Shown: positions 1-12,066 of the stretch, piece by piece
Layout: each line of letters begins with the position of its first letter
How positions within the stretch are numbered: position 1 is the first letter of the stretch
From: Apostichopus japonicus
Lineage: Eukaryota > Echinodermata > Holothuroidea > Aspidochirotida > Stichopodidae
Direction of reading: 5' to 3'
NCBI RefSeq assembly: GCF_037975245.1
Contig: NC_092577.1
Location: 18,106,398-18,170,397 of the forward strand
DNA: 64,000 nt
Made by a program: the position numbers and the translations under genes
The notes under the pieces: model-generated
Databases searched by the model: none
What the model was told of the DNA's origin: nothing
What the model saw: only the letters and a program-made list of their open reading frames with translations

Positions 1-2645
1 GCAGGTGCAAACCGCCCCAAAAACGTACAAAATATGAAGAAGGCAACCCTGGGTCAGTTACGCTACAAACAACTGCTTAAATAACAAAAAGGTCAATTTA
101 CTTCCCAGATGAACCACCCCTAGTCCCCCCTTCTCCAGTTTTTGGTACAATACCGCCCTCTTGACAAGCTCTGTACCCCCAGACCATATGAATGAAAAAA
201 TCGCCCTCTCCAACCGTACCAGGACGCGACGCGGAATAGGGTACACCGCGCCCGGGTACCACAAGATGGGCGAAACGAAACGATTAATAACGGTGACTTT
301 CCCCAAGATCGAAAGCCAGCGGGTGCCAAAGGTTTCGAGTCTGCTCTGAAATACCTCAGCCCTCTCGTTCCAGGTGACATCACAAGGTGCATCGTAGCCG
401 AACCATATACCATTAATTTTGATATTCTGATCCGACCACAACGCACCGAATGGTAAGTCTCTGTATCTCCAGCTACCAAGACGAAGGCCCTTTGTCTTTT
501 CTGGATTCAACTTCGCCCCGGTAGCTCTCTCAAAAATAGATAGATCCTGCGAGAGTGCGCGAAAGGAGACCAGACTCGAAACAATACATGTCACGTCATC
601 TGCATATTGAGCGCATTTCACTTTGGCACCCCCTGGCACAACGAATGGAACAAGTTTGGAGTCCCTTTCCAAAGACGAGAGAGGGACTCGCTAAACAAAA
701 CATAAAGTAATGGAGACAGAGGGCACCCCTGGCGCACCCCCCTCTCTACGTTAAAAACCTCCGAACAAAACCCATTTACGATAACAGAACTGAAACTTTG
801 TTCATACAAAACAGAAATCCATTTACGAAAATTTGGGTGCAACTGAAACGTCTCCAATACATTCATTAAAAAACCGCGATCCACCATTGCAAAGGCCTTC
901 TGCTGGTCCAGAGACACCAATGCACATGGCAGATCACGCTCAATAACAAAGTCGGTCAAGTCGCGCATCAACCACAAGTTCTGCTGGATGCAATGACCCT
1001 TCACTGCACAAGTCTGGAGATCACCAACAAGATGCGGCATAGCCAGTGCAAGGCGGTTGCACAAAGCCTTAGCCAGCAACTTGTAGTCCACATTTAGCAA
1101 GGTGATCGGACGCTTGTTATGGGGATCCAAGGGGTCCCCAGACTTTGGCAGCAAAGTAATCATGCCCAGACGTTGACTTTGGTTTAACAGTCCGTTTTGG
1201 AAGGCGTCCTCGAAGACGGCTCTGATGTCGGGTCCTATTGTTGCCCAGAAGGTTCGGTAGAACTCCCTCGGAAGCCCGTCCGAACCCGGGGACTTGCCAT
1301 TCTTCATCTTCGAAAGCGCCTTCCAAAGCTCAACAGTGGTTATTCCGCCCCCCAAAATATCATTGACATCGTGGGGAACGGTTTTTGAGATTCCCCTCAA
1401 TAAATCAGACTGTGCCGACAAGTCGACATTGCCACGCGTAAACAAACTCGAATAATACTCTTTATATACGCGGACAATGCCGTGAGGGTCACTGACCACG
1501 GTCCCATCGGTAGCGCGCACAGACGGGACGCGTCTGTCACCCGCCGATGAGCTAACGGACTGGTAAAACCTCAGTGAAGGGCGCTCCTCGGCTTCCACCG
1601 CTTCGACACGGGCCCTGACGCGGGCACCGTGGTACTTTTCATCGAGATACGTCTGCAAAGCGATGACTGCCGAAGGGTCGCCAAACTTCACCTCCGCGCA
1701 CAGCTTCGAGAATTTTTCTCTTCGACGCCGTGCGCGGGTCACGCAATACTGAATTGCGTAGCGTTTGATGCGCAACTTGATATTATCCCACCACTGAGAT
1801 GTAGAAGCAAAGGCCGGCTTCAATGTTTGCCATCCTTTGTACCTGGTCTCGAAACCTTGGCGGAATTCTGCCTCGCCAAGAATCCGACAGTTAAGCTTTC
1901 ATAGGCCCCGCCCGATCGGGAAAATGGAAGGCAAAACAAAACGTGCTACCACAGTGTCATGGTCAGAGAGCGGACAGCTGAGCGTCTCGCAACCCGAAAA
2001 TTTAAAACTTACGGGCGCATACACTCGATCTATCCTGGAGGCATCTTCTCCGTTAGGCCTCACCCACGTATACACCGTACTACACGGGTGTATACGCCTC
2101 CAGACATCGGCTAAAAGGTGTGCGGAAGTGAATCTGTCCAATTCTGTGATCCCAGCGTCGGGACTAGCAGACACAGAAGCCCCGAGTCTGTCAAGACCCG
2201 AGTCTGGGACACAGTTAAAGTCTCCGACCATGACACATGGAGCACTACCAGGAACAAAGGAAGGCAGTGTGTTAAAAAAATCTCGTCTAGCAGAAGGCCG
2301 ATTGGGAGCATACACATTGCAAAGGGAGATGTTACCCTGTGGATACTTGAAAAGAATGCAAACCAATCGGCCCTCGTGATCCGTCTCCACCCTAGTGGCA
2401 CAACCCGCCTGACGAGGTGACAGGAGGATGACAGTGCCACAGGATGAAGACGAACCAAACGAAGCATGCAGCCCACCACCCCACTCATAGGCCCATAGAG
2501 GGACATCTTCTTCCAAAATATGTGTTTCTTGTAGGCAAACGCAGTCGACTTCCATTGAAATACAATATTGGAAAATGCGACTGCGCTTGCGATGATCCCT
2601 CATGCCATTCACGTTCAAGGTGGCAACTGAAAATGTATGGGCCAT
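1..2645 (-). pseudogene. Family A ORF2 (endonuclease-reverse transcriptase), copy 1, broken
   Basis: An APE-type endonuclease followed by a reverse transcriptase would nick the target and copy the element RNA there. The first ATG (2643-2645, peptide MAHTFSV) lies 20 bp after the ORF1 stop. Visible motifs are NVNGMRDH, QETH, YAPN, GDFNCV and SDHD in the endonuclease, then KNGKSPGSDG, QGCPLSP and YADD in the RT. Breaks: a Trp codon has become TGA near 1897; one base is lost in an A run near 680; one C is lost near 61. In RT motif A the second conserved Asp of the KAFD block is Ala. Not functional as it stands. Confidence 0.88.
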
Positions 2646-2665
2646 GAGAGGGCAATGGGGCAAAA

Positions 2666-3840
2666 CTACGCCGACGTCGATTCTGTAAGCTTCAAGCGCG
2701 CTCTAGACGACATATCGTCGTCGGAGTCGTCACTTGAGGCCGACCTTTTCAGTGATGGTTCCCCCATCTCGTCGTACCAGCTCGTCCCAGTGGCACGTTT
2801 CGGCTCTACGATCACCGAGCCTCCGGAGTCGCTGTCAGACATAGCCTCCGGAGACCGGACGACCGAGTCGTCGTCAGACAGAGTCTCCGGATCTGGCGAT
2901 ACCGGCGGCGGACTGGGGATGGAACTGGACGGGTTGATGGGGGAAGCTGGTGGAGACCCCGTGTCCGCTTCGCTGTGTGGTGGAGACGGTGTGGGCACGG
3001 GGTTGATGGGGGAAGCTGGTGTAGACTTTCTCGGTGCGGGCACGGGGTTGGGGTCTGCAACTACGGGGGAGGGTGAAGGAGGTGCGGAGAGTGAATCCGC
3101 ACCCGTTTCCCCCTCCTTGCGTGGAGCTTCCTCCGGGGCAGTAGGTGCGCCAGAACTTGCCGCCTTTGCTTGACCCCCACTCTTTGTCATAAAGACATAA
3201 GAGGAGGGACAAGCGCGAAAGACATGTCCCTCCTTCCCACAGAGTGAGCACACGACTTCGCTTGGGCAAGCAGAGGTATCATGCCCAAGACGAAGGCAGC
3301 GCCCACACTTTTTATTTGGGCAGCCCTTGGCTTCGTGCCCGGTCTCCCCACACCTGAAGCAGGTACGGGGCTGACCGGGGTATCGCACGTGAGCTTTATG
3401 CCCGGCAATAAAAAGGAAGGAGGGAATGTCCTGCTTGAGGTCGATCCGAACCTGTCGGTGCCCGTTGAACACCCCAGGGCCTGTGCGTAGGAGCACATTT
3501 TAATAGCCTTGACAGCCCCGAACCGACCTAAAACAGTTGCGACAAGTTCTTGACGCACCTCTAATCCTACGTGGATGACAGTTACCCATACGGAACGTTC
3601 GTATGGAGTAACTGTCAAACCTTCAACCCCACTCAGCAACGTGACACCCTTCTGCCGGGTCACGTCACTGGTAAAACGTAGATCATACGTATTACGACCC
3701 TGGAGAGCTTGTAGAGCATCAACCTCTCCAGGCACAACAACACCCTTACTTTTTAAAATACTAAAAACTTGCACCGGTGGAACCGCTTGTTCACCGGTGA
3801 AGGTCAACTTAACAATTTTCGAATCACGGCGCGATGCCAT
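2666..3840 (-). pseudogene. Family A ORF1 (zinc-knuckle nucleic-acid-binding protein), copy 1, frameshifted
   Basis: This would be the RNA-binding partner of ORF2 in the retrotransposition particle. The start is the ATG at 3838-3840 (MASRRDSK), the same as in copy 3. An N-terminal domain is followed by three CCHC knuckles of spacing C-x2-C-x4-H-x4-C (CFRCGETGHEAKGC and two more), then a Ser/Pro/Asp-rich acidic tail. One G missing near 3475-3480, relative to copy 3, breaks the frame just before the knuckles. The tail is longer than in the other copies because a proline-rich stretch is repeated internally. Confidence 0.87.
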
Positions 3841-4070
3841 GATACCGAAGGTGGCCAGGCCACAGAGGAGTAACAAAAACAAACTATAAAGACAGGTTTA
3901 AACTTAAAACGATATACGATAACTATATACGACAAACGCACACACCCGCCTGGCGGGAAGTATAGCACAGTACAGTACAGTAAGGTAAGGTAAGGTAAGG
4001 TAAGAAAGTAACTGTATCAGATGGAGAGCGAGAGCGAAACACGTCTGCACTCCACGAAAGCCAACTGACA

Positions 4071-6050
4071 CATCCTTCCTTTAAATGTTTCCTATTCCTC
4101 CTCAGTTTTCCGCCCCGAGTCGGTTTGAATTTCATACGATCGTAGTTTGGAGGGCATTCGATTGCCAGGTCTTGAGTGAGATAGACACCTCAATAGATGT
4201 ACTAAATGCACGCAACTCATCATGTATGCTTTCTCTTTTCAACCACGCATCGCTCCGCAGGAAAGCCCTCATAATTATTTATATACTAGGACACATTATA
4301 ACACCCTAACAATGCCCATTTCAACAGTGTAATAGTCAAGTACCAGTTTAATATGGTATTAGTTGATGTACAGGTTTAGCCTGCAGATATAAAGTTTTGG
4401 ATACTTGTCCATTTTTTCTAAACATAAAACTACAACCCATGGTGATAGAACATTTGCTAAGTGTGGTCAAAAGTGTAGAACGCCCTCCCTCCGGATCTCT
4501 GCATCATTCTGAGCATTCATAGTTTAAGAAACGTTTGAAACATCTCTTTCCAAAATCTGATTATTACTTTATGAGACTAACTGCAGAGAAACAACCATTG
4601 TTTCAACTTTCTTTTGTTTAGTAATGTCTGTCTTGTAGTTTGTATCATATTGTCTGCTTTGTTTTCAACACAACCATACATGCCTTGTTTTCAAGGCCAT
4701 GCATAAACCTTTTCATTCAAAAAGTTTTTCTTGAACACAAAATTACTTGCTTTCACTCATAATGCTTCATTAAAAAGTGACATATGTATCATATCGATAA
4801 CATGACATAAGAAAAAAAATACTAGGCACACAAGTATGTAGACAAATTTGAGTAAAAAGTTTTTATTTCCTCATTTACAGGATTTTCAATTTGTAACCAT
4901 TAACATTACAACCACAGCATTTCTACCCCCCATCTGGGGCAATGTCAGCAAATAATTTACTAAGTTTTGCCCCCATATCAAGTATGAGCTGAAGTTTGTC
5001 ATGAATGGTCAGGTGCTGTGTTTTTAAGGTTTTCAGTTTTGAAATTTGGTGGCCTCAAACAAACTTTCCACTCCCCAAAATTTAATAAGGGTTATGTACC
5101 TACAGAGTTTGATGTACATGTAAGCTGCTCATGTTTCTATCAATGCATCTGTTGAATCTTTTGTTTATGGATATACGTTGAATTTATTGATGAAACTTAT
5201 ATGACTGTTACCGCCACTTGACCTCAACCAAAACAAAAAATTTCCCTGAAAATTAAAGAGATTATGTTCTGACTTTAAAACAATGTTTTGAAGTTGAAAA
5301 AGCAGTCCGTTGAAATATGCGTCAAGAAATTCAGAGAGATAAAAGATACTCAAGCCAAGGTCGACAGTCAAAGTTTCAGCTAGGTTCACAAAACTTCAAC
5401 TACCTAATACTGCATTAGATGGTTGTCATATTTTTCAGCACTGCTGACCCTCTTGATTCAGTCTAAAACAATTGGAATTATCTGATATGTAACATTAACC
5501 TAGGAACAAAATTTGAAGGGCAAGCATCTTTGCATCTAGTGATATTGTGTTCAAATGTAGTCACTACACAAACAACATCTCATGATTCTCTCAGCTTGTG
5601 TGTAGGAATAAAACGAAGAATTAAGAAACATTATGAGACTACTTCACATACCACTGTAAACCCATTTCTTGCAAAATGTTAGGTTTGGGCAGGAAAAGAC
5701 GTAACATACAACAGAAAGCCATATATTTGAGCAACTTGGAGGGAAAAATTGCAATGACATTGCAGCAAGCAGCTTGGACTTATTTACTATTTATATGCCA
5801 CATAGTACACCACCAAGAAATCTCTTTTAGTGCTGCTGTTAGTATACATAAATTTTTCTTGACCGCTGTACTAGCACTTAAACTTTTCATGGATTCCTGT
5901 ACAAGAACACATTATGTTCATTACATACTATAATAAGAGACATTGGTAAAAATGGTCATATGAAGTAATATGAAAAGATGTAAATAACTGTTACTGATCA
6001 CCAACATTATACTGTAAGCGAGTTAACCAGATGTGCTACTCCCAGTGACA
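4071..6050. other. Non-coding interval, no gene seen
   Basis: AT-rich sequence between two family A copies. I see no domain, no exon with paired splice sites and no recognisable transposon. Before the 6051-10286 insertion the right edge probably continued the 3' untranslated region of the minus-strand gene at 10301-12066. Confidence 0.5.
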
Positions 6051-6736
6051 TTGCAGGGCATAAAGCTCACGTGCGCTATCCCGGTCAGCCCCGCACCTGC
6101 TTCAGGTGTGGAGAGACCGGGCACGAAGCCAAGGGCTGCCCAAACAAAAAGTGTGGGCGCTGCCTTCGTCTTGGGCATGATGCCTCTGCTTGCCCAAGCG
6201 AAGTTGTGTGCTCACTCTGTGGGAAGGAGGGACATGTTTTTCGCGCTTGTCCCTCCTCTTATGTATTTATGACAAAGAGCAGGGGTCAAGAAAAGTCGCA
6301 CAGTTCTGACGCACCTACTGCCTCGGAGGAAGCTCCACGCAAGGAGGGGGAACCGGGTGAGGATTCACCTTCCGCACCTGGTTCACCCTCCCCTGTAGTT
6401 GCAGACCCTAACCCCGTGCCCGCACCGAGAAAGTCTCCACCAGCTTCCCCCATCAACTCGTCCAGTTCCGTCCCCAGTCCGCCGCCGGTATCGCCAGATC
6501 CGGAGACTCTGTCCGACGGCGACTCCGGGGACTCGGTAGTCATCGGGTCTCCGGAGGCTCTGTCTGACAGCGACTCCGGAGACTCGGTGATCGTAGAGCC
6601 GAAACGTGCCACCGGGACGAGCTGGTACGACGAGATGGGGGAACCCTCTCTAAAAAGGTCGGCCTCAAGCGACGACTCCGACGACGATATGTCGTCTAGA
6701 GCTCGCTTGAAGCTTACAGAATCGTCGTCGGCGTAG
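6051..6736 (+). pseudogene. Family A ORF1 fragment (zinc knuckles and acidic tail)
   Basis: Open from the truncation point to the TAG at 6734-6736. It retains the three CCHC knuckles (about 6097-6255) and the Ser/Pro/Asp-rich tail but lacks the N-terminal half and any native start. The 20-bp gap to the ORF2 ATG at 6757 matches copy 3. Any translation would need an upstream host promoter and start. Confidence 0.88.
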
Positions 6737-6756
6737 TTTTGCCTCATTGCCCTCTC

Positions 6757-9700
6757 ATGGCCCATACATTTTCAGTTGCCACTTTCAACGTGAATGGCAT
6801 GAGGGATCATCGCAAGCGCAGTCGCATTTTCCAATATTGTATTTCAATGGAGGTCGACTGCGTTTGCCTGCAAGAAACACATATTTTGGAAGAAGATGTC
6901 CCTCTATGGGCTTATGAGTGGGGTGGTGGGCTGCATGCTTCGTTTGGTTCGTCTTCATCCTGTGGCACTGTCATCCTTCTGTCACCTCGTCAGGCGGGTT
7001 TTGCCACTAGGGTGGAGACGGATCACGAGGGCCGATTGGTTTGCATTCTATTCAAGTATCCACAGGGTAACATCTCCCTTTGCAATGTGCTAGACGAGAA
7101 TTTTTTAACACGCTACCTTCCTTTGTTCCTGGTAGTGCACCATGTGTCATGGTCGGAGACTTTAACTGTGTCCCAGACTCGGGTCTTGACAGACTCGGGG
7201 CTCCTGTGTCTGCTAGTCCTGACGCTGGGATCACAGAGCTGGACAGATTCACTTCGGCACACATTTTAGCCGATGTCTGGAGGCATATGCACCCGTGTAG
7301 TAAGGCGTATACGTGGGTGAGGCCGAACGGAGAAGATGCCTCCAGGATAGATCGAGTGTATGCGCCCGTGAGTTTTAAATTTTCGGGTTGCGAGACGCTC
7401 AGCTGTCCGCTCTCTGACCATGACACTGTGGTAGCACGTTTTGTTTTGCCTTCCTGTTTCCCGATCGGGCGGGGCCTATGGAAGCTTAACTGTCGGATTC
7501 TTGGCGAGGCAGAGTTCCGCCAAGGTTTCGAGACCAGGTACAAAGGATGGCAAACATTGAAGCCGGCCTTTGCCTCTACATCCCAATGGTGGGATGATGT
7601 CAAGTTGCGCATCAAACGCTTCGCAATTCAGTATTGCGTGACCCGCGCACGGCGTCGAAGAGAACATTTTTCGAAGCTGTGTGCGGAGGTGAAGTTTGGC
7701 GACCCTTCGGCTGTCATCGCTTTGCAGTCCTATCTCGACGAAAAGTACCACGGTGCCCGCGTCAGGGCCCGTGTCGAAGCGGTGGAAGCCGAGGAACGCC
7801 CTTCACTGAGGTTTTATCAGTCCGTAAGCTCATCGGCGTGTGACAGACGCGTCCCATCTGTGCGCGCTACTGATGGGACCGTGGTTAGTGACCCTCACGG
7901 CATTGTCCGCGTATACAAGGATTATTATTTGAGTTTGTTTACGCGTGGCAGTGTCGACTTGTCGGCACAGGCCGATTTATTGAGGGGAATCTCAAAAACT
8001 GTTCCCCACGATGTCAATGATATTTTGGGGGGCGGAATAACCACTGTTGAGCTTTGGAAGGCGCTTTCGAAGATGAAGAATGGCAAGTCCCCGGGTTCGG
8101 ACGGGCTTCCGAGGGAGTTCTGCCGAACCTTCTGGGCATTAATAGGACCCGACCTCAGAGCCGTCTTCGAGGACGCCTTCCAAAACGGACTGTTAAACGA
8201 AAGTCAACGTCTGGGCATGATTACTTTGCTGCCCAAGTCTGGGGACCCCCTGGACCCTCATAACAAGCGTCCAATCACCTTGTTAAATGTAGACTACAAG
8301 TTGTTGGCTAAGGCTTTGTGCAACCGCCTTGCACTGGCTATGCCGCATCTTGTGGGTGATCTCCAGACTTGTGCAGTGAAGGGTCATTGCATCCAGCAAA
8401 ACTTGTGCTTGATGCGCGACTTGACCGACTTTGTTATTGATCGAGATCTGCCATGTGCATTGGTGTCTCTGGACCAGCAGAAGGCCTTTGACATGGTGGA
8501 TCGGGGTTTTTTAATGAATGTATTGGAGACGTTTCAGTTGCACCCGGTTTTTCGTAAATGGATTTCTGTTTTGTATCAGGACAGTTTCAGTTCTGTTATC
8601 GTAAATGGGTTTTGTTCGGAGGTTTTTAGCGTGGAGAGGGGGGTGCGCGAGGGGTGCCCTCTGTCTCCATTACTTTATGTTTTGTTTAGCGAGTCCCTGT
8701 CTCGTCTTTTGGAAAGGGACTCAAGACTTGTTCCATTCGTTGTGCCAGGGGGTGCCAAAGTGAAGTGCGTTCAATATGCAGATGACGTCACGTGTGTTAT
8801 TTCGAGTCTGGGCTCCTTTCGTGCCCTCTCGCAGGATTTATCTATCTTTGAGAGAGCTACCGGGGCGAAGTTGAATCCGGAAAAGACAAAGGGCCTTCGC
8901 CTTGGTAGCTGGAGATACAGAGACTTACCATTCGGTGCATCGTGGTCGGATCAAAATATCAAAATTAATGGTATATGGTTCGGCTATGATGCACCTTGTG
9001 ATGTAACCTGGAACGAGAGGGCCGAGGTGCTTGAGAGCAGGCTCGAAACTTTTGGCACCCGCTGGCTTTCGATCCTAGGGAAAGTCACCGTAGTTAATCG
9101 TTTTCTTTCGCCCATCTTGTGGTACCCGGGCGCGGTGTATCCAATTCCGCATCGCGTCCTGGTGCGGTTGGAGAGAGCGATATTTTCATTTATTTGGTCG
9201 GGTGGTACAGAGCTTGTCAAAAGGGCGGTAATGTACCAAAAACTGGAGAAGGGTGGGTTAGCGGTGGTTCATCTGGGAAGTAAATTGACCTTTTTGTTAT
9301 TTAAGCAGTTGTTTGTAGCGGTAACTGACCCAGGGTTGCCTTCTTCATATTTTGTACGCTTTTGGGGCGGTTTGCACCTGCGTCGATGGGTCCCGGCGCT
9401 GTTTAGCAACAGAGAACTGCATAGTAGTACTCCAAACAGGGTGGTGCGTGTCATCTGCTCCGCTCTGATTGAGTTGCCCCCTGTTGACCTGTCACAGCCG
9501 GCCCTCGTTCACAGTTCGTTGCGAGATAGGGCCTTGAATGCAATTTTTGCCCAGGGACGTCATTCTGCCGAAGTATGGCGTTCGGTGCATTCAAGGCTGA
9601 ATGGTGGCAGGCTCCGTGATCTTTCATGGAGAATTGCACACGGTGCCTTGGTGACCAACCTAAAAAGATACCATTGGCGATTGGGTGATGGACTGTGCCC

Positions 9701-10126
9701 GAGGACCGGCTGTGACAGCTTAGAGAGTACCGCTCATGTTTTTGGCATTGTTGCTTTGTAGTTAACTTATGGGAGTGGTTCCAGACCTGGACCGACCGTG
9801 TTACGGGAGACCGTTCATGGTCGGTAGGGCAGGGCTTTATTTTATATAGGGTAGACCCTCCAGTTTGTTCGGTTGCTGTTTTGCATCGCATTATTTTTTT
9901 TTGCTCTATTGTGAAAAAACATGTTTGGCGGAATAGATGTGATGTGGTTTTTAGGGGGAAATTTGCCACTTGGCAGGCGGTCCTGGAGGCGGTGAAGTCT
10001 GACATTCGCCTTCAGATTGAAGGTGATTTTCGCCGTTTATCTGGGGCTGCCTTTTTTGGACGGTGGTGTGCTGGGGAGGGGTTTTTCCTTTCGATCCGTG
10101 CTGGTCGTCCTTTTGTGTTTTTTTGA
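6757..10126 (+). pseudogene. Family A ORF2 (endonuclease-reverse transcriptase), copy 2, frameshifted
   Basis: ATG at 6757-6759 (MAHTFSVATF). A deletion of about 22 bp near 7090 removes the YAPNRPS endonuclease motif and shifts the frame. From there a long open frame runs to 9761, carrying the rest of the endonuclease (GDFNCV, SDHD) and the whole RT (YADD near 8780). The usually invariant Gln of the RQGCPLSP motif is Glu (GVREGCPLSP). One T lost near 9740 breaks the frame inside the C-terminal Cys/His region, and the tail resumes to a TGA at 10124-10126. It has the longest continuous RT of the three copies but is unlikely to be active. Confidence 0.9.
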
Positions 10127-10300
10127 ATGTTTGAGTGGGGGGTTGGGCGTTTTGTCTCTGCAGGTCGGCGGGCGTATGTTTTATTGGCTCGCTTGACCTG
10201 AGTTTCGTTTTTGAGAATGGGATGGTTCGGTAGTGCCGTTTGGCCGTGACGTTTTATATCCCGCATGGCGGGTCACGTAAAAAGCACATTAGTGAAAGAT

Positions 10301-12066
10301 TCAACTTGGAAATAATTTTGGTTTTGCAATGAGGTCAACGCTATGTTGGTAAGGACAGAGTCCACAGCCATACTGAAGTATTTGGGGTTCCTTTCCACGG
10401 ATGATGGTACCAGACCCTTCATTCATGGATTCTCTGAACCAGTCTTCGTGGGAACCAGACACAATTAACTTCTTTATGTGGTATGTGATGCAGTGCGGCT
10501 CATCTTCTGGCAAATTGAATACTCTTACATTATCAGATATAATCATAATTTGACATGATTCCGTGTATACCTGGTAGTACATGTATCTTGGATATGTGTC
10601 TTCTTCTGCACATGCGGAGTAATGAAATGAACATGAAATCATTTTAAAGCATGGATTTACCTATTGGGATTGGTAACTACTGGTACCTTAAAAACTCTCA
10701 ATGGGACTTACGAATGAACTTAATATTAAAAGTTTGGTAATTATTCTCTAATCAGTAGAGCTGCTACATGTAAATTACACGTAGGGACAATACGTGTGAT
10801 CACTCAAACCCTCACTGCTATGACTTAAAAATTAGAAAGGTAGGACCAGCTTTCTAGAACCATTCAGTACTTCAGCAAGAGTAAACAATGAAAGATATCA
10901 CCTGAAACATAAAATTCACTTAACAAAAGTTGTCCAGTCTGTCTGATATCCTACAAATATTGAATTCTGTTCCCATTACTTCAATGAAAATCTCAATTAC
11001 TTAAGTTTAAAAGTTATTCAGAAGTTGAGATATGCTTGTATTATTTGGAACCCAGAGAAATCAAATGACCAGCACTCTCATCCACTACTCAAAGGTGATC
11101 ATATGCATCATCCTGACATAGATATATGTATATCCATTAAATACAAAGAATACATTTTAAGTTTATCCGCATTATAAGACGGTTGACCTTGCATTACACT
11201 CTGACTACCTTGGTAGGCCAACTAGCCTGTTTGACTTTGACCATTGGGATTTTAGATAATGACTTTATCCCCTTAGAACCATGTACATTTGTCTTAAATA
11301 CTTTACTAAAATATTGTCTTGAATTGTCACCTTTGTAAACAAAATCCTCAGTCATACATGTGCAACATTAATATGTTTGGGTCTGGGAGGGTCTTTTGTG
11401 ATTTATGGGGAATTGAAATTGGATATCTTATACATACTAAGAGAAATTCAACACAGCTATCTTACCACTTGATGGTAACTTGGGTTTAACTGAGCACCTT
11501 TCATCACGAGTTGCTGGACTTCCCCCTGTCAGATTAGCAAATTAAAGACCAAAATATCAATTAGGAACAGACTCGTTTACAAACGATCAGCATTAATGCA
11601 AATCCACTGTATTAATTCAAAAGTTTCAGTCTCAACATACCAATCTTTTACCACAGATAACATGTCGCTTATCAGTCGTCGAAGGTTACAAGAATAAGGC
11701 TAGAATGTTAAACATAAGCCAGACAGCAAAATTGTATATTAATGTGACACACTAGGCTGGTCATACATTAATAAGCAGACGCATGGCAAGGTAAACCCTG
11801 GGTCTCAAAGATTTTGCGTCTGTTGGCCTCAAACTAGGGGACAGCTAATTTTCGTAAACTGTGCCTGGTCAGTTCCCCAACGTTAATACATCCACACCTG
11901 AAGTTTTGCAATTTGCATAATATGATGAAAAACTTCAACAACGGAAGCAAAGACATATTATAACGATGATTCATAATGATATTGTCCATTCCAATAGCAA
12001 CATTGTATATGCCAACTCTACCTACCTTTGTGCTTAGGCATGTACGCAGCGACGTACATTGCAATT
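10301..12066 (-). CDS. Small host gene, three exons, unknown function
   Basis: Exons are 12026-12066 (acceptor ends TTTCAG, donor GTAGGT), 11466-11525 (acceptor GACAG, donor GTAAGA) and 10301-10605 (acceptor GTGCAG, stop TGA at 10301-10303). Phases fit at both junctions: AAA-G/GG-GGA and AGT-G/AA-GAA. From the ATG at 12057-12059 this gives 132 residues, but the first exon has its own acceptor and is open upstream, so a 5' exon may exist. No signal peptide, membrane segment or known domain was recognised. A GCGLCPYQH Cys-pair stretch lies near the C-terminus. The small exons, consensus sites and phase agreement support a real gene. A family A element sits 14 bp beyond the stop. Confidence 0.68.

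Larger units (their letters stand above)
1..4070 (-). mobile_element. Family A L1/Tx1-like non-LTR retrotransposon, copy 1 (3' end outside window)
   Basis: On the minus strand it reads 5' UTR, ORF1 with zinc knuckles, then ORF2 with endonuclease and reverse transcriptase, leaving the window at position 1. It aligns by eye along its length with the copies at 6051-10286 and 18357-23278. This copy keeps the longest homologous 5' UTR: a short GGTAA-type tandem (about 3980-4003) and a motif near 4040-4058 that also occurs in family B at 41583-41602. The outer 5' edge is set near 4070 because similarity to the family B 5' end stops there. The target duplication cannot be checked because the 3' end is missing. 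Confidence 0.9.
6051..10286 (+). mobile_element. Family A retrotransposon, copy 2, 5'-truncated
   Basis: Similarity to copies 1 and 3 begins abruptly near 6051, inside ORF1 just upstream of the first zinc knuckle, and runs to the terminal AAAAAGCAC at 10279-10287. It therefore shows the 5' truncation typical of target-primed reverse transcription. No convincing target duplication could be found, so the 5' junction may carry a small deletion. The 3' end lies 14 bp from the stop codon of the minus-strand gene at 10301. Confidence 0.93.

Noticed and set aside
5165-5933. Short frames on both strands between family A copies
   Set aside because: AT-rich, no splice sites, no domain and no similarity to anything recognised.
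9451-10005. Long minus-strand frame over the C-terminal part of family A ORF2
   Set aside because: Antisense shadow of the element; no domain.
6004-10291. Target duplication for family A copy 2 (ACATTA or AGTGA near both ends)
   Set aside because: The matches are 5-6 bp and not adjacent to the junctions.
11650-11698. Possible extra exon of the minus-strand gene at 10301-12066
   Set aside because: Splice-like ends exist, but in the phase needed to join the next exon it has a stop.
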